The notes beneath the pieces were generated by a model. The model searched no databases. It was not told where the DNA came from and was given only the letters and a program-made list of their open reading frames with translations. The translations under genes and the position numbers were made by a program. From Bacteroidales bacterium (GTDB lineage: Bacteria > Bacteroidota > Bacteroidia > Bacteroidales > NBLH01), in NCBI GenBank assembly GCA_016937695.1, contig JAFGWC010000032.1:1-53932 (forward strand): a DNA stretch of 53,932 nt. Direction: 5' to 3'. Shown piece by piece: positions 35,396 to 44,921 of this stretch; position 1 is the stretch's first letter; every line of letters begins with the position of its first letter.

Positions 35396-36538
35396 ATGAA
35401 AATATTAAAAAAAACTTCAAGAATTATTATTGGAATGGTTTTTACCTTTTCAGGAATTGTAAAAGCAATTGACCCAGTTGGTTCGCAAATTAAATTTACC
35501 GATTATTTCAATGCATTTGGTCTTTCATCATTAGGCTTAATAGCATTGACTTTAGCTGTTATTTTAAGCGCATTAGAGTTTTTGGTAGGCGTATGTTTAC
35601 TTTTTAACGTAAAACCTAAATTAGCTTCATTTGGCGCTTTAATTTTCATGATAATTTTTACACCATTAACTTTATATATTGCAATTGCCGATCCTGTTTC
35701 AGATTGCGGATGTTTTGGCGATGCATTAATTATTACTAATTGGCAAACATTTTGGAAAAATATTATACTTATTGTATTAGCTGTTTTTTTATTTATAGAG
35801 ATTAAAAAAGAAAAATTAGTAAATAATTTAAAATTCGATTATTCATTCATTGCTTTAAGTACAATATTTATTTTTTGGTTTCAAATATTCAATATAAGAC
35901 ATTTACCGGTTATTGATTTCAGGCCATATTCAGAAGGAACTTTCATTCCTGATAAAATGAAAACACCGGAAAATGCAAAAAAAGATTCAACCATAACTTA
36001 TTTATATTATCAAAAAAATGGTGAAACCAAAAAGTTTTATATTGATGATATTCCATGGCAAGATACAAGCTGGAAATGGGTGAAAACAGAAACTAAAATA
36101 ATTGAAAAAGGATATGTTCCGCCAATTCATGATTTTAGTATGTTTTCTTTCGATATATATTCAAAAGAGCAGGATGGAAGTATAAATATTTTAAATGAAG
36201 TTTTAGCAGATACTTCATACAGTTTTTTAATAATATCACACGATTTAGTTGAAAATAGATTTACAGATTACGAAGCAATTAAAATTATTAAAAAAAATTC
36301 TGTGAAATATAAATACCAAATGTATTTTTTAACATCTTCAACAGCTCAGGATATAAAATTATTTAATAAATTACTTAATTTAAATATTAAATTTTATGTT
36401 ACCGATGGCTTAACTTTGCAAACAATTATACGTTCAAATCCCGGATTAGTTTTACTAAAACAAGGTAAAATAATAAGAAAATGGCACAAAAATGATTTTC
36501 CTACAATGGAAGAAGTTGAAGAAATAATTAAAAAATAG
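35396..36538 (+). CDS. DoxX/BT_3928-type membrane protein with C-terminal thioredoxin-like domain
   Basis: 380 residues: four or five membrane helices (about 5-170) with a conserved DCGCFGD motif in the loop after helix 3 (DPVSDCGCFGDALIITNWQTF), as in DoxX/MauE-type proteins, then a soluble domain of about 200 residues facing the periplasm. The soluble part has alternating strands and helices (YSFLIISHDLVENRF, IKFYVTDGLTLQTIIRSNPG, LLKQGKIIRKWHKNDFP) like a thioredoxin fold but without a CXXC pair. It belongs to the family seen in Bacteroides between the DUF1599 and tpiA genes. MauE-type proteins take part in thiol-disulfide handling, but the role here is unknown. Confidence 0.8.
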   Translation: MKILKKTSRIIIGMVFTFSGIVKAIDPVGSQIKFTDYFNAFGLSSLGLIALTLAVILSALEFLVGVCLLFNVKPKLASFGALIFMIIFTPLTLYIAIADPVSDCGCFGDALIITNWQTFWKNIILIVLAVFLFIEIKKEKLVNNLKFDYSFIALSTIFIFWFQIFNIRHLPVIDFRPYSEGTFIPDKMKTPENAKKDSTITYLYYQKNGETKKFYIDDIPWQDTSWKWVKTETKIIEKGYVPPIHDFSMFSFDIYSKEQDGSINILNEVLADTSYSFLIISHDLVENRFTDYEAIKIIKKNSVKYKYQMYFLTSSTAQDIKLFNKLLNLNIKFYVTDGLTLQTIIRSNPGLVLLKQGKIIRKWHKNDFPTMEEVEEIIKK

Positions 36539-36582
36539 AAATTTATTAGTTAACTTTAAACTTAAGTTTAAAAAATATAATC

Positions 36583-37344
36583 ATGAGAAAAAAGATAGTT
36601 GCAGGAAATTGGAAAATGCACACCTGCATTGAAGAAGGAGTTATTTTAGCTGCTGAAATTAACTCAAAAGTAAAAAAAGAAGTTTCAAATCAAGAAACAG
36701 GAATCATAATTGCTCCGCCGTTTACACATTTGTCAATTATTGGTCAAATAGTTGATAATGAGAGAATTTGCATTGCTGCTCAAAATTGCTCGTCAGAACC
36801 AAAAGGAGCATTCACAGGAGAAGTTTCTGCTAAAATGTTAAAATCGTTTGGTGTAAAAGCTGTTATTTTAGGACATTCAGAAAGACGCGCTTATTACGTA
36901 GAAACTAATGAAATTTTATTAAAAAAAGTAAATCTGGTTTTGGAAAACGATTTAAAACCAATTTTTTGTTGTGGCGAAAAATTAGAAGAACGAGAATCTA
37001 AAAACCATTTTAATGTTGTAAAATCTCAAATAGAACAAGTTTTATTTAATTTAGATGTTGAAAATTTTTCAAAATGTATAATTGCATACGAACCTGTTTG
37101 GGCAATAGGAACAGGAGTAACAGCCAGCTCAGAACAAGCTCAGGAAATGCATCTTTTCATCAGAAATTTAATAGTTGAAAAATTTGGAAAAGAAATTTCG
37201 GAAAACATAACTATTTTATACGGAGGAAGTTGCAAACCTTCAAATTCAAAAGAATTATTTTCAAAGCCTGATGTTGATGGAGGATTAATTGGAGGTGCTT
37301 CTTTAGATGCCGATGATTTTATTGCTATAATTAACTCATTTTAA
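36583..37344 (+). CDS. tpiA: Triose-phosphate isomerase
   Basis: 253 residues, the standard TIM-barrel enzyme interconverting dihydroxyacetone phosphate and glyceraldehyde 3-phosphate in glycolysis. Active-site residues are present: GNWKM with Lys11, [10 protein letters not shown] with the catalytic His, and [11 protein letters not shown] with the catalytic Glu; the phosphate loop [10 protein letters not shown] and the C-terminal GGLIGGASL match. Third gene of the DUF1599 run, 44 bp after the DoxX-like gene. Confidence 0.97.
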   Translation: MRKKIVAGNWKMHTCIEEGVILAAEINSKVKKEVSNQETGIIIAPPFTHLSIIGQIVDNERICIAAQNCSSEPKGAFTGEVSAKMLKSFGVKAVILGHSERRAYYVETNEILLKKVNLVLENDLKPIFCCGEKLEERESKNHFNVVKSQIEQVLFNLDVENFSKCIIAYEPVWAIGTGVTASSEQAQEMHLFIRNLIVEKFGKEISENITILYGGSCKPSNSKELFSKPDVDGGLIGGASLDADDFIAIINSF

Positions 37345-37391
37345 GTAGTTTATGCTTTTTTTTAGACGTAAAACTGAATAATTTAATTGTA

Positions 37392-37919
37392 ATGAAAAAA
37401 TTATCTTTAATCTTATTTTTTGCAATTCTTATTTTAGAAATAGGTTTTGAAATTAAAGCTGCCGATTTTAATAAAGATATTGAAGTTCTTGTACTTACAA
37501 AGAAAAATGGAAAAGTTAAATATATAAAATCAGGTAAAAAAATTATAATATGGACAAATGCAGGCGAAAAAATTAAAGGTAAAATTGAAGATATTTCAAA
37601 TAACAGTGTTGTTGTTAAAAATAAAAAATATGAACTTGCTGATATAAAGGCAATTAGGGTTAATTATCAAGCAGCAAAAATAAGTGGTGCAGTAATTGGT
37701 GTTGGCGGCTTGCTTTCAACATATATAGGCATGGCAATTTATATCGATTTAATTAGCAAAGGCACAATAGCCGGACAATTATTTGCGGTTTTAATTGGAT
37801 TACCAATTGCTGCTTTAGGAGTTTTATTAATAACAGCAGGAGTTTTAGTATTTACAATCGGCAAAAAACATAAACTGTCTAAAAATTGGAAATTTACAAC
37901 AGCACAAATTGCAGAATAA
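37392..37919 (+). CDS. Exported small protein with Sm-like segment and two membrane helices
   Basis: 175 residues: a signal peptide (MKKLSLILFFAILILEIGFE, cleaved near KAADF), a beta-rich stretch KKIIIWTNAGEKIKGKIEDI, VVVKNKKYELADIKAIRV that resembles small SH3/Sm-like barrels, and two hydrophobic helices (GAVIGVGGLLSTYIGMAIYI; LFAVLIGLPIAALGVLLITA) then a basic end. Unknown function. It follows tpiA by 47 bp and ends 29 bp from a convergent gene with no clear terminator between. Confidence 0.65.
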   Translation: MKKLSLILFFAILILEIGFEIKAADFNKDIEVLVLTKKNGKVKYIKSGKKIIIWTNAGEKIKGKIEDISNNSVVVKNKKYELADIKAIRVNYQAAKISGAVIGVGGLLSTYIGMAIYIDLISKGTIAGQLFAVLIGLPIAALGVLLITAGVLVFTIGKKHKLSKNWKFTTAQIAE

Positions 37920-37948
37920 GATAATAAGCTTATAAATAAGATATATTA

Positions 37949-39331
37949 TTAATTATCATAAAAGAAAAACGATTTTATTTCAAAATGTTTTTCACTTAGC
38001 TTGCGATAAAAAATGAAATACGGCCATATTTTGCCGTTTTCATTTTTACTTACTGATTTTGAATTCTGAACTTGAAACTCGCTTTCAGATGTAATTCCAG
38101 TGCTGCTCAAGCTGTTTAGTTTTGAATTTATCTGATTTGAAATATAAAATTTTGAAAATAAAACACTTTTAAAAATTCCTGAACTCAAATTATTACTTAT
38201 ATGTTCGTCAGAAGAAACTATATTTGTTTTTTCTGATGAACTTTCATAGAATTTAAAAATCTTCCAAGCATTTTCAAAGCTCTCATAACCAATGCATTGC
38301 CAATTTTCATTTTGCATTTGTTCAAAAGTTTTATTTTCTTTTCTATTCAATTTTTTTTCAGATAAATTCTCAATTTTAATTTTATCTTCAAAATCAAAAT
38401 TTAAGCATAAATTATTCTCTTTTATTACGATTTCATCAATTTTATAATTAAAAAACGATTTTTCAATACTTTTAGCCGATAAATTTAGATTTGTAATATT
38501 TTCAGATTCATTATTATTAGTTAAATTACCTTGATTTAATGAAGCGAGATTATAATTATTTGAGCCATTTAAATTGTTAAATAAGCTTGATTTTTCAATT
38601 AAATTTATAAAAAAAGAAGCCCAAACGCCAAAACCTAATTTATTATATATCTGAACTTTAGATGTATTTTTAATTAGTGTATTATTATACGAAAAATTAG
38701 TTTTTGGAAAACTAATTTTAATAACTTTCTCATTTAAAATAAGTTCAGATTTTATTGAAATATTATTTGAAAGCTTATTGATTTTGTAATTACAAATTAT
38801 TGAATCATTTAAATTTGCTATAAGCTCAATTTCATCAATAAAAACAGGAAAAATATTATTTTCTTTCTGAAAACCCAAACGCCTAATTACCTTAAAATCA
38901 AACTTATTTAATAAATCCTGATTTAATTCTGAGAATTTCAATAAAATAAATGTTTCATTATATTTATTTCTAAAATATTTTTCAGTAATAAAATTGTTTA
39001 TATATAACGAATCTTGACTGAAAATACTTGTATAAACTGCATTTTCTACAGTATTTGAGTTTTTGTTATCGGAATTTTGATTGCCTAAACCATAAGTGCT
39101 TAATGAATTTATTTCTGATTTATTTAAAATTGAATGATTTATTAAAGCTCTTAAAATTGCCTGTTTTTCAGCTGAAATACTATCTAAATCAGGATCTGAA
39201 ATGCCTATTGCATAATCAGATTTTTGATAATAATCTTTATTGAAAAACCAATCAGGTATTTTATTTTCCTGAGATTTGATGCTTACAATACAAAAAAAGC
39301 CAATAAAAAGTAAGATTAATTTTAAATACAT
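37949..39331 (-). CDS. Exported protein of unknown function, LPP20/FlgO-like N-domain
   Basis: 460 residues with a signal peptide (MYLKLILLFIGFFCIVSIKS). The mature N-terminus reads PDWFFNKDYYQKSDYAIGIS, then EKQAILRALINHSI, the pattern of small LPP20/FlgO-like domains in which a Pro-Trp motif precedes a glycine-rich strand and a helix. The rest is Asn- and Ser-rich with extended strands and no motif I know. The similar start of the protein at 51952-53259 (KPAWVNGTEKDFIIVTGRGK) suggests a shared family. It is convergent with the preceding gene and divergent from the histidine kinase gene. Confidence 0.6.
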   Translation of the reverse strand: MYLKLILLFIGFFCIVSIKSQENKIPDWFFNKDYYQKSDYAIGISDPDLDSISAEKQAILRALINHSILNKSEINSLSTYGLGNQNSDNKNSNTVENAVYTSIFSQDSLYINNFITEKYFRNKYNETFILLKFSELNQDLLNKFDFKVIRRLGFQKENNIFPVFIDEIELIANLNDSIICNYKINKLSNNISIKSELILNEKVIKISFPKTNFSYNNTLIKNTSKVQIYNKLGFGVWASFFINLIEKSSLFNNLNGSNNYNLASLNQGNLTNNNESENITNLNLSAKSIEKSFFNYKIDEIVIKENNLCLNFDFEDKIKIENLSEKKLNRKENKTFEQMQNENWQCIGYESFENAWKIFKFYESSSEKTNIVSSDEHISNNLSSGIFKSVLFSKFYISNQINSKLNSLSSTGITSESEFQVQNSKSVSKNENGKIWPYFIFYRKLSEKHFEIKSFFFYDN

Positions 39332-39514
39332 TTGATAATTTTTATATAAATATTCGTTTAATATTTAGCATTATAACTTATAAACGAGGAAATAAATTAT
39401 TTTATTAATAAATATTTACTAAATTTATAAATAAATCCTTACAAAATATTAATTATCCCTTTTTTTATGTTCAAATTTTTATTTTAATTTAGCGTTTAAA
39501 TACTATATTTTAAG

Positions 39515-40990
39515 ATGAACAAATCCTACATAATTTTTATATTAATTATTTCTCTTAATTTTAATGCAAATTCTCAGGACTTTACAAAAATTGATAGTTT
39601 AAAAAACCTTTTAAAAACATCAAATAAAGAAGAAAAAGCTAAAATTTTAAATAGTTTAGCTTTTAGATATCATACTATCGATTATAATATCGGTTTAGAA
39701 TATGCAAAGCAATCATTAAAAATTTCAAATGAACTAAAGAATAATAAATTAATTATTCTGGCTTATAATGTTTTAGTTACAAACTATTGGGCAAAATCTG
39801 AACTTGATTCAGCCATGTTGTTTGCAAAAAAAGCATTAGAACTTAGCTATGTACTAAAAGATTCTGCTTTTATTTCTGATGCATATTTTAATATTGCATT
39901 AATTAATTCATCAGAATCAAAATATAATATTGCAATTAAATATTACGATACTTCATATAATTATGTGCCGGATAAAAATCTTTTTTCAAAAATAAGTATT
40001 GAAATAAATAGAGGCGTATCTAATTATAATTTAACAAATTATAAAGAAGCTTTAAAATCATTCTTGATTGCAACAAAGTATTATGAAGCAAATAAATTTA
40101 AAGAGAATTTACCATATACTTATGATTTATTAGGAAATATTTATATTGCTACAGGCGAAAAGGAATTAGGCCTTGATTATTTAAAAAAAGCATTAAAAAT
40201 TTCAAGAGAACTAAAATATATTGTTAGTGAAGGAACTGCTTTACAGTCAATTGCATCATATTATGAGACAAAAGAAATCTATGATTCGTCATTAATATAT
40301 CTAAAACAAGCTTTAGTTTTATCAATTAAAACCGGACATAATATAATGACAATCGATATTTATGCAAGTATTGGTGATTCATATATAAAACGCGGCCAAA
40401 TTGATTCAGCAAAATTTTATTATAATACTGTTCTTGATTTGGCAGAAAAAAATGATGATAATTGGGCAAAAGTATCTGGATATAAAGGCATTGCAGATGT
40501 TTTTTTGAAACAAAAAAAATATAGAAAAGCAATAAAAAATTATGAAAAGGCAGAAGTAATAGCTTTACAAATAAATTCAAAAGAAGTATTAAAAGACATT
40601 TACGAAAATCTTGCAAAAGCTTATAAAGCTGCAAATAAATTTAAAAATGCATGTCTTATTCAAGAAAAATACATTAAAATAGCAGATAGTTTATATAACG
40701 AAGAAAGTGCAAAACAGCTTTCTAATATGAAAATAATTTATGAAACTGATAAAAAAGAACAAGAAAATGCAAAGCTAAAAGTTGAGAATAAGCTAAATGA
40801 AAAAACTATTGAAAATCAGAAAATTTTAAATATTGCAATTTTAATAGTTTTCATTTTATCTGCTATTTTAATTGTGGCTTTAATTTTATATAGTCGAAAA
40901 ATTAAAAATACGAATTCTCGATTACTATATAAAAATGAGCAAATTCATCAGCAAAAAGAAGAAATAACAATTCAATCAGAAAATCTGTAA
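39515..40990 (+). CDS. N-terminal sensor half of the split kinase (TPR plus membrane helix)
   Basis: 491 residues to the TAA. If made alone it would be a periplasmic TPR protein anchored by one helix (LNIAILIVFILSAILIVALI) with a short basic cytoplasmic tail ending in Glu-rich coiled coil, and without kinase activity. The tail is cut just where the helix leads into the H-box. Confidence 0.7.
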   Translation: MNKSYIIFILIISLNFNANSQDFTKIDSLKNLLKTSNKEEKAKILNSLAFRYHTIDYNIGLEYAKQSLKISNELKNNKLIILAYNVLVTNYWAKSELDSAMLFAKKALELSYVLKDSAFISDAYFNIALINSSESKYNIAIKYYDTSYNYVPDKNLFSKISIEINRGVSNYNLTNYKEALKSFLIATKYYEANKFKENLPYTYDLLGNIYIATGEKELGLDYLKKALKISRELKYIVSEGTALQSIASYYETKEIYDSSLIYLKQALVLSIKTGHNIMTIDIYASIGDSYIKRGQIDSAKFYYNTVLDLAEKNDDNWAKVSGYKGIADVFLKQKKYRKAIKNYEKAEVIALQINSKEVLKDIYENLAKAYKAANKFKNACLIQEKYIKIADSLYNEESAKQLSNMKIIYETDKKEQENAKLKVENKLNEKTIENQKILNIAILIVFILSAILIVALILYSRKIKNTNSRLLYKNEQIHQQKEEITIQSENL

Positions 40991-41044
40991 AGAGCATATT
41001 CAAATTTAAAAGAACTTGAAAACTTTAAACAAGGTTTAATAGGA

Positions 41045-41656
41045 ATGATAGTTCACGATTTAAAAAATCCTTTGAATATTGTTATAAATATGTCTGATAA
41101 TGAGTTTATTATAGATTCTGGTTATAAGATGTTGAATATGGTAAATAACATTCTTGATGTTGAAAAATATGATGAAATTAAAATGCCCATAAATCTTGAA
41201 AATATTAATTTAAGAGATTTAGTTGAAAAATCAATCACAAAAAATAATTTTTTAGCAAAACTTCAAGATATTAAAATTGAAAACAATATTGAAAAAGCAA
41301 TAAAAATAAATGTTGATAAAGAGATTTTAGAAAGAATATTTGACAATTTGTTAACTAATGCGATTAAATTTTCACCAAAAGACGAAAAAATTTCAATTGA
41401 TGCTAAAATTGAAAATAATTTTATAAGTGTATCTGTTTCTGATTGCGGAATAGGAATTCCGGATGAATTTAAAGATTCTATTTTCGATAAATTTGTTCAA
41501 GCTCAGGCAAAAAATTCTGGTGTAATACGTTCAACAGGATTGGGTTTAACATTTTGTAAACTTGCCGTAGAATCCCATGGAGGTAAAATTAGTTTTATAA
41601 GTGATTATGAAAATAAAGGTACTACTTTTACTTTTACTATTCCAATTAGTTTATAA
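41045..41656 (+). CDS. C-terminal kinase half of the split histidine kinase
   Basis: 203 residues from an ATG at 41045 (MIVHDLKNPLNIVIN) through HisKA and HATPase_c; all nucleotide-binding boxes are present. Separate production would need internal initiation at this ATG, which has no Shine-Dalgarno, so a soluble, sensor-less kinase domain is possible but not indicated. Better seen as the end of the interrupted gene. Confidence 0.6.
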   Translation: MIVHDLKNPLNIVINMSDNEFIIDSGYKMLNMVNNILDVEKYDEIKMPINLENINLRDLVEKSITKNNFLAKLQDIKIENNIEKAIKINVDKEILERIFDNLLTNAIKFSPKDEKISIDAKIENNFISVSVSDCGIGIPDEFKDSIFDKFVQAQAKNSGVIRSTGLGLTFCKLAVESHGGKISFISDYENKGTTFTFTIPISL

Positions 41657-41689
41657 TTACTTGAATTAATTTAATATCTTAAACAATAA

Positions 41690-43891
41690 TTACATTTTTA
41701 TTATTCTAAATTCGGTTCGTCTGTTTAGTTGATGCTCTTCTTCAGAACAAGGAACTTTTTTACTGCCTTCGCACTCACATTTGTTAATTAATTTGCTTTC
41801 GCCATATCCTTTTCCATAAATTCTATCAGGAGAACTTATTCTTTTCTTTATATATTCAGCTGATGATTTAGCCCTTCTTTCAGACAAGCTCATGTTGTAT
41901 GCTTTGCTCGCTCTACAATCTGTATGAGAACCAAGCTCAATAATCATGTCCGGATTATCATTCATTACTTTAACAATTTTATCTAATTCAAAAGCCGCAT
42001 CTGCTCTGATATCAGATTTATTTAAATCAAAGTATATTGGTTTTATATCTATAATTTTACTTAAATCCATTCCTACTTCAATTTGATGAAGTTTTATATT
42101 TAATTCTTCATGCAAATTATACTGTCCTTCTCTATAAAGCTTTTGTGTATATACATAAGTTTCAGACATATAGCCTTTTTTTTCAAGTTTTAAATCATAG
42201 CTTAAACTGTCATTTAGTTTGCGATTTTTTAATTCACGATGGAAATCTCCCGTTTCTGGAGTGTAAATAATTTCGCTATTATTATTATAGATATAGTCAG
42301 TTAAAGTAACTTTAACGCTATCTAAAGGAAGCATTGTTCTTTCATCTTTAATTATACAATAAATTGAAAATTCAGGTGTTCTATTCAGAACTAAATTTGA
42401 TATTATTATGTATTCATCTGTATGTGTATCAGCAGTATTTTTGGCTTTTTTATATTCTGGTTTATCGCCGGTCAATGAATAAAATTTGTCTGGTTCTGCT
42501 TCAAATTCATATTTTCCATTTTCCTTTGTTTCTACTGTTGCAATAGTCTTGCTATTTTCATCATATAAATTAACTTCAACATTTGATAATATATTTTCTT
42601 GTGTATCAGTTGCTTGACCTCTAATTAATTTCCCTGTAAATGGCTTTAATAATCTAAACAGATAAATATCGTCATCTCCTTTTCCTTCAATTCTGTTTGA
42701 TGAAAAATATCCGCTTTCTTGCTTATCATCAAGTATAAAAGCAAAATCATCGTAATTGCTATTAACAGGCACACCAATATTTTCAGGATTAATAAATTTA
42801 TGATCTTTCATTTTTGCAACAAAAATGTCCAATCCGCCTAGTCCTAATAAACCGTTAGAAGAATAAAATAATAAACCATCAGGATGTATAAATGGAAACA
42901 TTTCATTACCTTCTGTATTTATATCTTTGCCTAAATTTTCTGGTTTTGTCCAACTTCCGTCGTTTTCTCTGTGTGTAACATAAATATCAACACCACCTAT
43001 GCCATTTGGCATATCTGAAGCAAAGTACATAGTTTTACCATCTTCAGTTAAGCTTGCATGCCCAACAGAATATTCACTACTGTTAAAGTACATTGGTACA
43101 GGCTTTTGCCATTCATTGTTTTTAAATTCTGCAGTAAAAAGTTTTAGTTTTATTATCCCTTCTTTACTTTTTCCCTCATAATTATTTCTGGTAAAAGCCA
43201 TAAATTTTCCGTCTTTAGAGAAAGAAGCAGGTCCTTCGTGGAATTTTTTATTAAGTTTTTTATTAAATTTCTTAAAACTTTTAAAATGCAGATTTGAATC
43301 TTTTTCAGCAATGTACAAATCAAGGAAAGGAAGTTCATTCCATGTCCATCTGCGTCTAATCATTTCAAGATCTTGCCTTGTTGAAGCAAAAACAATTTTA
43401 TCTAAATAATAACATGTTCCAAAATCTTCTTGTGCAATATTTATATTTAAGTTTTCGATTTTAAATCTGCCTTTATCTTTTTGTAAATCCTTATAAAAAG
43501 TATTATTATTAGCCCATAATTGTCCTCTACTATCATTTTTTACTAATTCATTAAACTCATTCATCCATTTTGCAGATTCATCGTACTTTTTATTAATTGC
43601 TAAAACTGCTGCATAACTATAAATATCATCAGGTGTTTTATCTTCTGAAGTGCAAATGGTTTCATAATATTTTTCAGATTTGTTGAACCTACCAATATTA
43701 TAGTAACTCTCTGCTAATCTTCTATTTATCTCTGTTGTTTTTTCTGTAACTGCTTCATATTTTTTTATAGATTCTGAATAGGAATATGTTTTATACAAAT
43801 CAGAACCTCTTTTTAGTTTTAATTGTTGAGCACTTATGTTTAAGTTTAGTGACATTAAAAATATTAACAATGCAAAAATGGATTTATTCAT
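41690..43891 (-). CDS. PorE-like protein: TPR, PD40 propeller, CRD and OmpA domains
   Basis: 733 residues: signal peptide (IFALLIFLMSLNLNISAQ), TPR-like helices (about 25-120), a WD40/PD40-type propeller (about 130-420; GPASFSKDGKFMAFTRNN, TEDGKTMYFASDMPNGIGG, HPDGLLFYSSNGLLG, SSNRIEGKGDDDIYLF), a carboxypeptidase-regulatory-like beta-sandwich (about 425-500), and an OmpA peptidoglycan-binding domain at the C-terminus (LGSHTDCRASKAYNMSLSERRA, then NRRTEFRIIKM). This order is that of PorE, a periplasmic T9SS protein that links the machinery to peptidoglycan. Here the gene follows a PorP/SprF homologue and an SprB-like gene, so it is probably a dedicated paralogue for that adhesin. The signal peptide lacks a lipobox, unlike typical PorE. 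Confidence 0.88.
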   Translation of the reverse strand: MNKSIFALLIFLMSLNLNISAQQLKLKRGSDLYKTYSYSESIKKYEAVTEKTTEINRRLAESYYNIGRFNKSEKYYETICTSEDKTPDDIYSYAAVLAINKKYDESAKWMNEFNELVKNDSRGQLWANNNTFYKDLQKDKGRFKIENLNINIAQEDFGTCYYLDKIVFASTRQDLEMIRRRWTWNELPFLDLYIAEKDSNLHFKSFKKFNKKLNKKFHEGPASFSKDGKFMAFTRNNYEGKSKEGIIKLKLFTAEFKNNEWQKPVPMYFNSSEYSVGHASLTEDGKTMYFASDMPNGIGGVDIYVTHRENDGSWTKPENLGKDINTEGNEMFPFIHPDGLLFYSSNGLLGLGGLDIFVAKMKDHKFINPENIGVPVNSNYDDFAFILDDKQESGYFSSNRIEGKGDDDIYLFRLLKPFTGKLIRGQATDTQENILSNVEVNLYDENSKTIATVETKENGKYEFEAEPDKFYSLTGDKPEYKKAKNTADTHTDEYIIISNLVLNRTPEFSIYCIIKDERTMLPLDSVKVTLTDYIYNNNSEIIYTPETGDFHRELKNRKLNDSLSYDLKLEKKGYMSETYVYTQKLYREGQYNLHEELNIKLHQIEVGMDLSKIIDIKPIYFDLNKSDIRADAAFELDKIVKVMNDNPDMIIELGSHTDCRASKAYNMSLSERRAKSSAEYIKKRISSPDRIYGKGYGESKLINKCECEGSKKVPCSEEEHQLNRRTEFRIIKM

Positions 43892-43942
43892 TTTAGTATT
43901 AGATTTATTAATTGAAAAATTAATTGTACTATTTTATAATAA

Positions 43943-44863
43943 TTAAAAATATCTTGGAGAACGAATCTTTTTATTACCTGCTAAAACCAAGTCGTATCTA
44001 ATAATAATTTCATGACTTCCGGCATTATATTTAAAAGTTGTATTAGTCATCGACCAATCAAAAGAATATCCAACTGTAAGATAATCAGTAATATTGATAC
44101 CAGCCAAAGCGCCTAAAGCATCACCGGTTCTATACATTGCGCCAACCCAAAATTTTTCTTTAACATACAAAAGTGCAGATATATCAGCTTCTATTGGTGC
44201 AGCTTCCGTTATTTTTATAAAAGTAGCAGGTCTAAGCATAAATATTTCTGATAGTTTAAATACTGCACCACCAATTAAAAAATAGTGCTTTTTTTCTATA
44301 GCTACATCGGTTTCAGTTCCAGTATTAAAAGTATTTTCTAATAATTTTGGAATTGAAGCTCCTATGTAATATTTGTCTGTAAAATAGTACAATCCAAATC
44401 CAAAATTAGGCATAAAATCTTTCTCTAAACTTTCAGAAAAAACAGGATCATTTCCTTCCAGAATATTTAAACTTGAAATATCTGTTCGCCTAATATTAAA
44501 TCCTGATTTTAGACCAAATGCTAATTTTGCTCGTTCATTTATTTTAATTTTATACGAAAAATCAATATATAGAGAACTGGTATTGCTTGGACCTATTTTA
44601 TCATTTAAAAAAGATATTCCTAAACCCACATTTTGGTTAAAAATAGGAGTGTGAGCTGTTATTGTTTGCGTTGTTGGCGCTCCATCAAAAGAAACCCACT
44701 GAGAGCGATGCAAACCCGTAATTGTTAATGCATCTCTACTTCCTGCATAAGCAGGGTTAATAGCCACTGTATTAAACATATAATGAGTAAACATTGGATC
44801 TTGTTGTGAGATTGCATTAAATATATTAAATGCTAATATTGTAAATAAAAATAATTTTCTCAT
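43943..44863 (-). CDS. PorP/SprF-family type IX secretion outer membrane protein
   Basis: 306 residues, signal peptide (FLFTILAFNIFNAISQ), then the family signature QQDPMFTHYMFNTVAINPAY, GSRDALTITGLHRSQWVSFDG and a beta-barrel with alternating strands ending in IIRYDL. SprF is required for secretion of SprB in gliding bacteria, and SprF/PorP paralogues are typically encoded beside the type B cargo they serve. Here the 1993-residue type B adhesin gene is 58 bp upstream and the PorE-like gene 51 bp downstream, all on one strand, so this is probably the dedicated partner. Confidence 0.93.
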   Translation of the reverse strand: MRKLFLFTILAFNIFNAISQQDPMFTHYMFNTVAINPAYAGSRDALTITGLHRSQWVSFDGAPTTQTITAHTPIFNQNVGLGISFLNDKIGPSNTSSLYIDFSYKIKINERAKLAFGLKSGFNIRRTDISSLNILEGNDPVFSESLEKDFMPNFGFGLYYFTDKYYIGASIPKLLENTFNTGTETDVAIEKKHYFLIGGAVFKLSEIFMLRPATFIKITEAAPIEADISALLYVKEKFWVGAMYRTGDALGALAGINITDYLTVGYSFDWSMTNTTFKYNAGSHEIIIRYDLVLAGNKKIRSPRYF

Positions 44864-44921
44864 ACTTATAATTATAAAACTTTTATGATTATTAATTATT
44901 AGTTTTAAATATTATAATTGT

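Larger units (their letters stand above)
39515..41656 (+). pseudogene. TPR-sensor histidine kinase interrupted by one in-frame TAA
   Basis: A single frame of 713 residue codons, broken only by a TAA at 40988-40990. Domains in order: signal peptide (IIFILIISLNFNANSQ), about eight TPR-type helix pairs (about 30-410), a membrane helix at about 441-464, a coiled coil, then, after the stop, HisKA H-box GMIVHDLKNPLN, N-box IFDNLLTNAIKFSP, G1 VSDCGIGIP, G2 TGLGLTFCKLAVESHGG. Both halves look otherwise intact, and the codon before the stop and after it fit the coiled coil (ENL then RAYSNLKELENF), so a recent nonsense change, for example CAA to TAA, is the simplest cause. A family-typical kinase of the periplasmic TPR class; no response regulator gene is adjacent. 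Confidence 0.8.

Noticed and set aside
42364-43338. Short frames within the PorE-like gene
   Set aside because: Shadows of the 733-residue coding frame on the other strand or in another phase.
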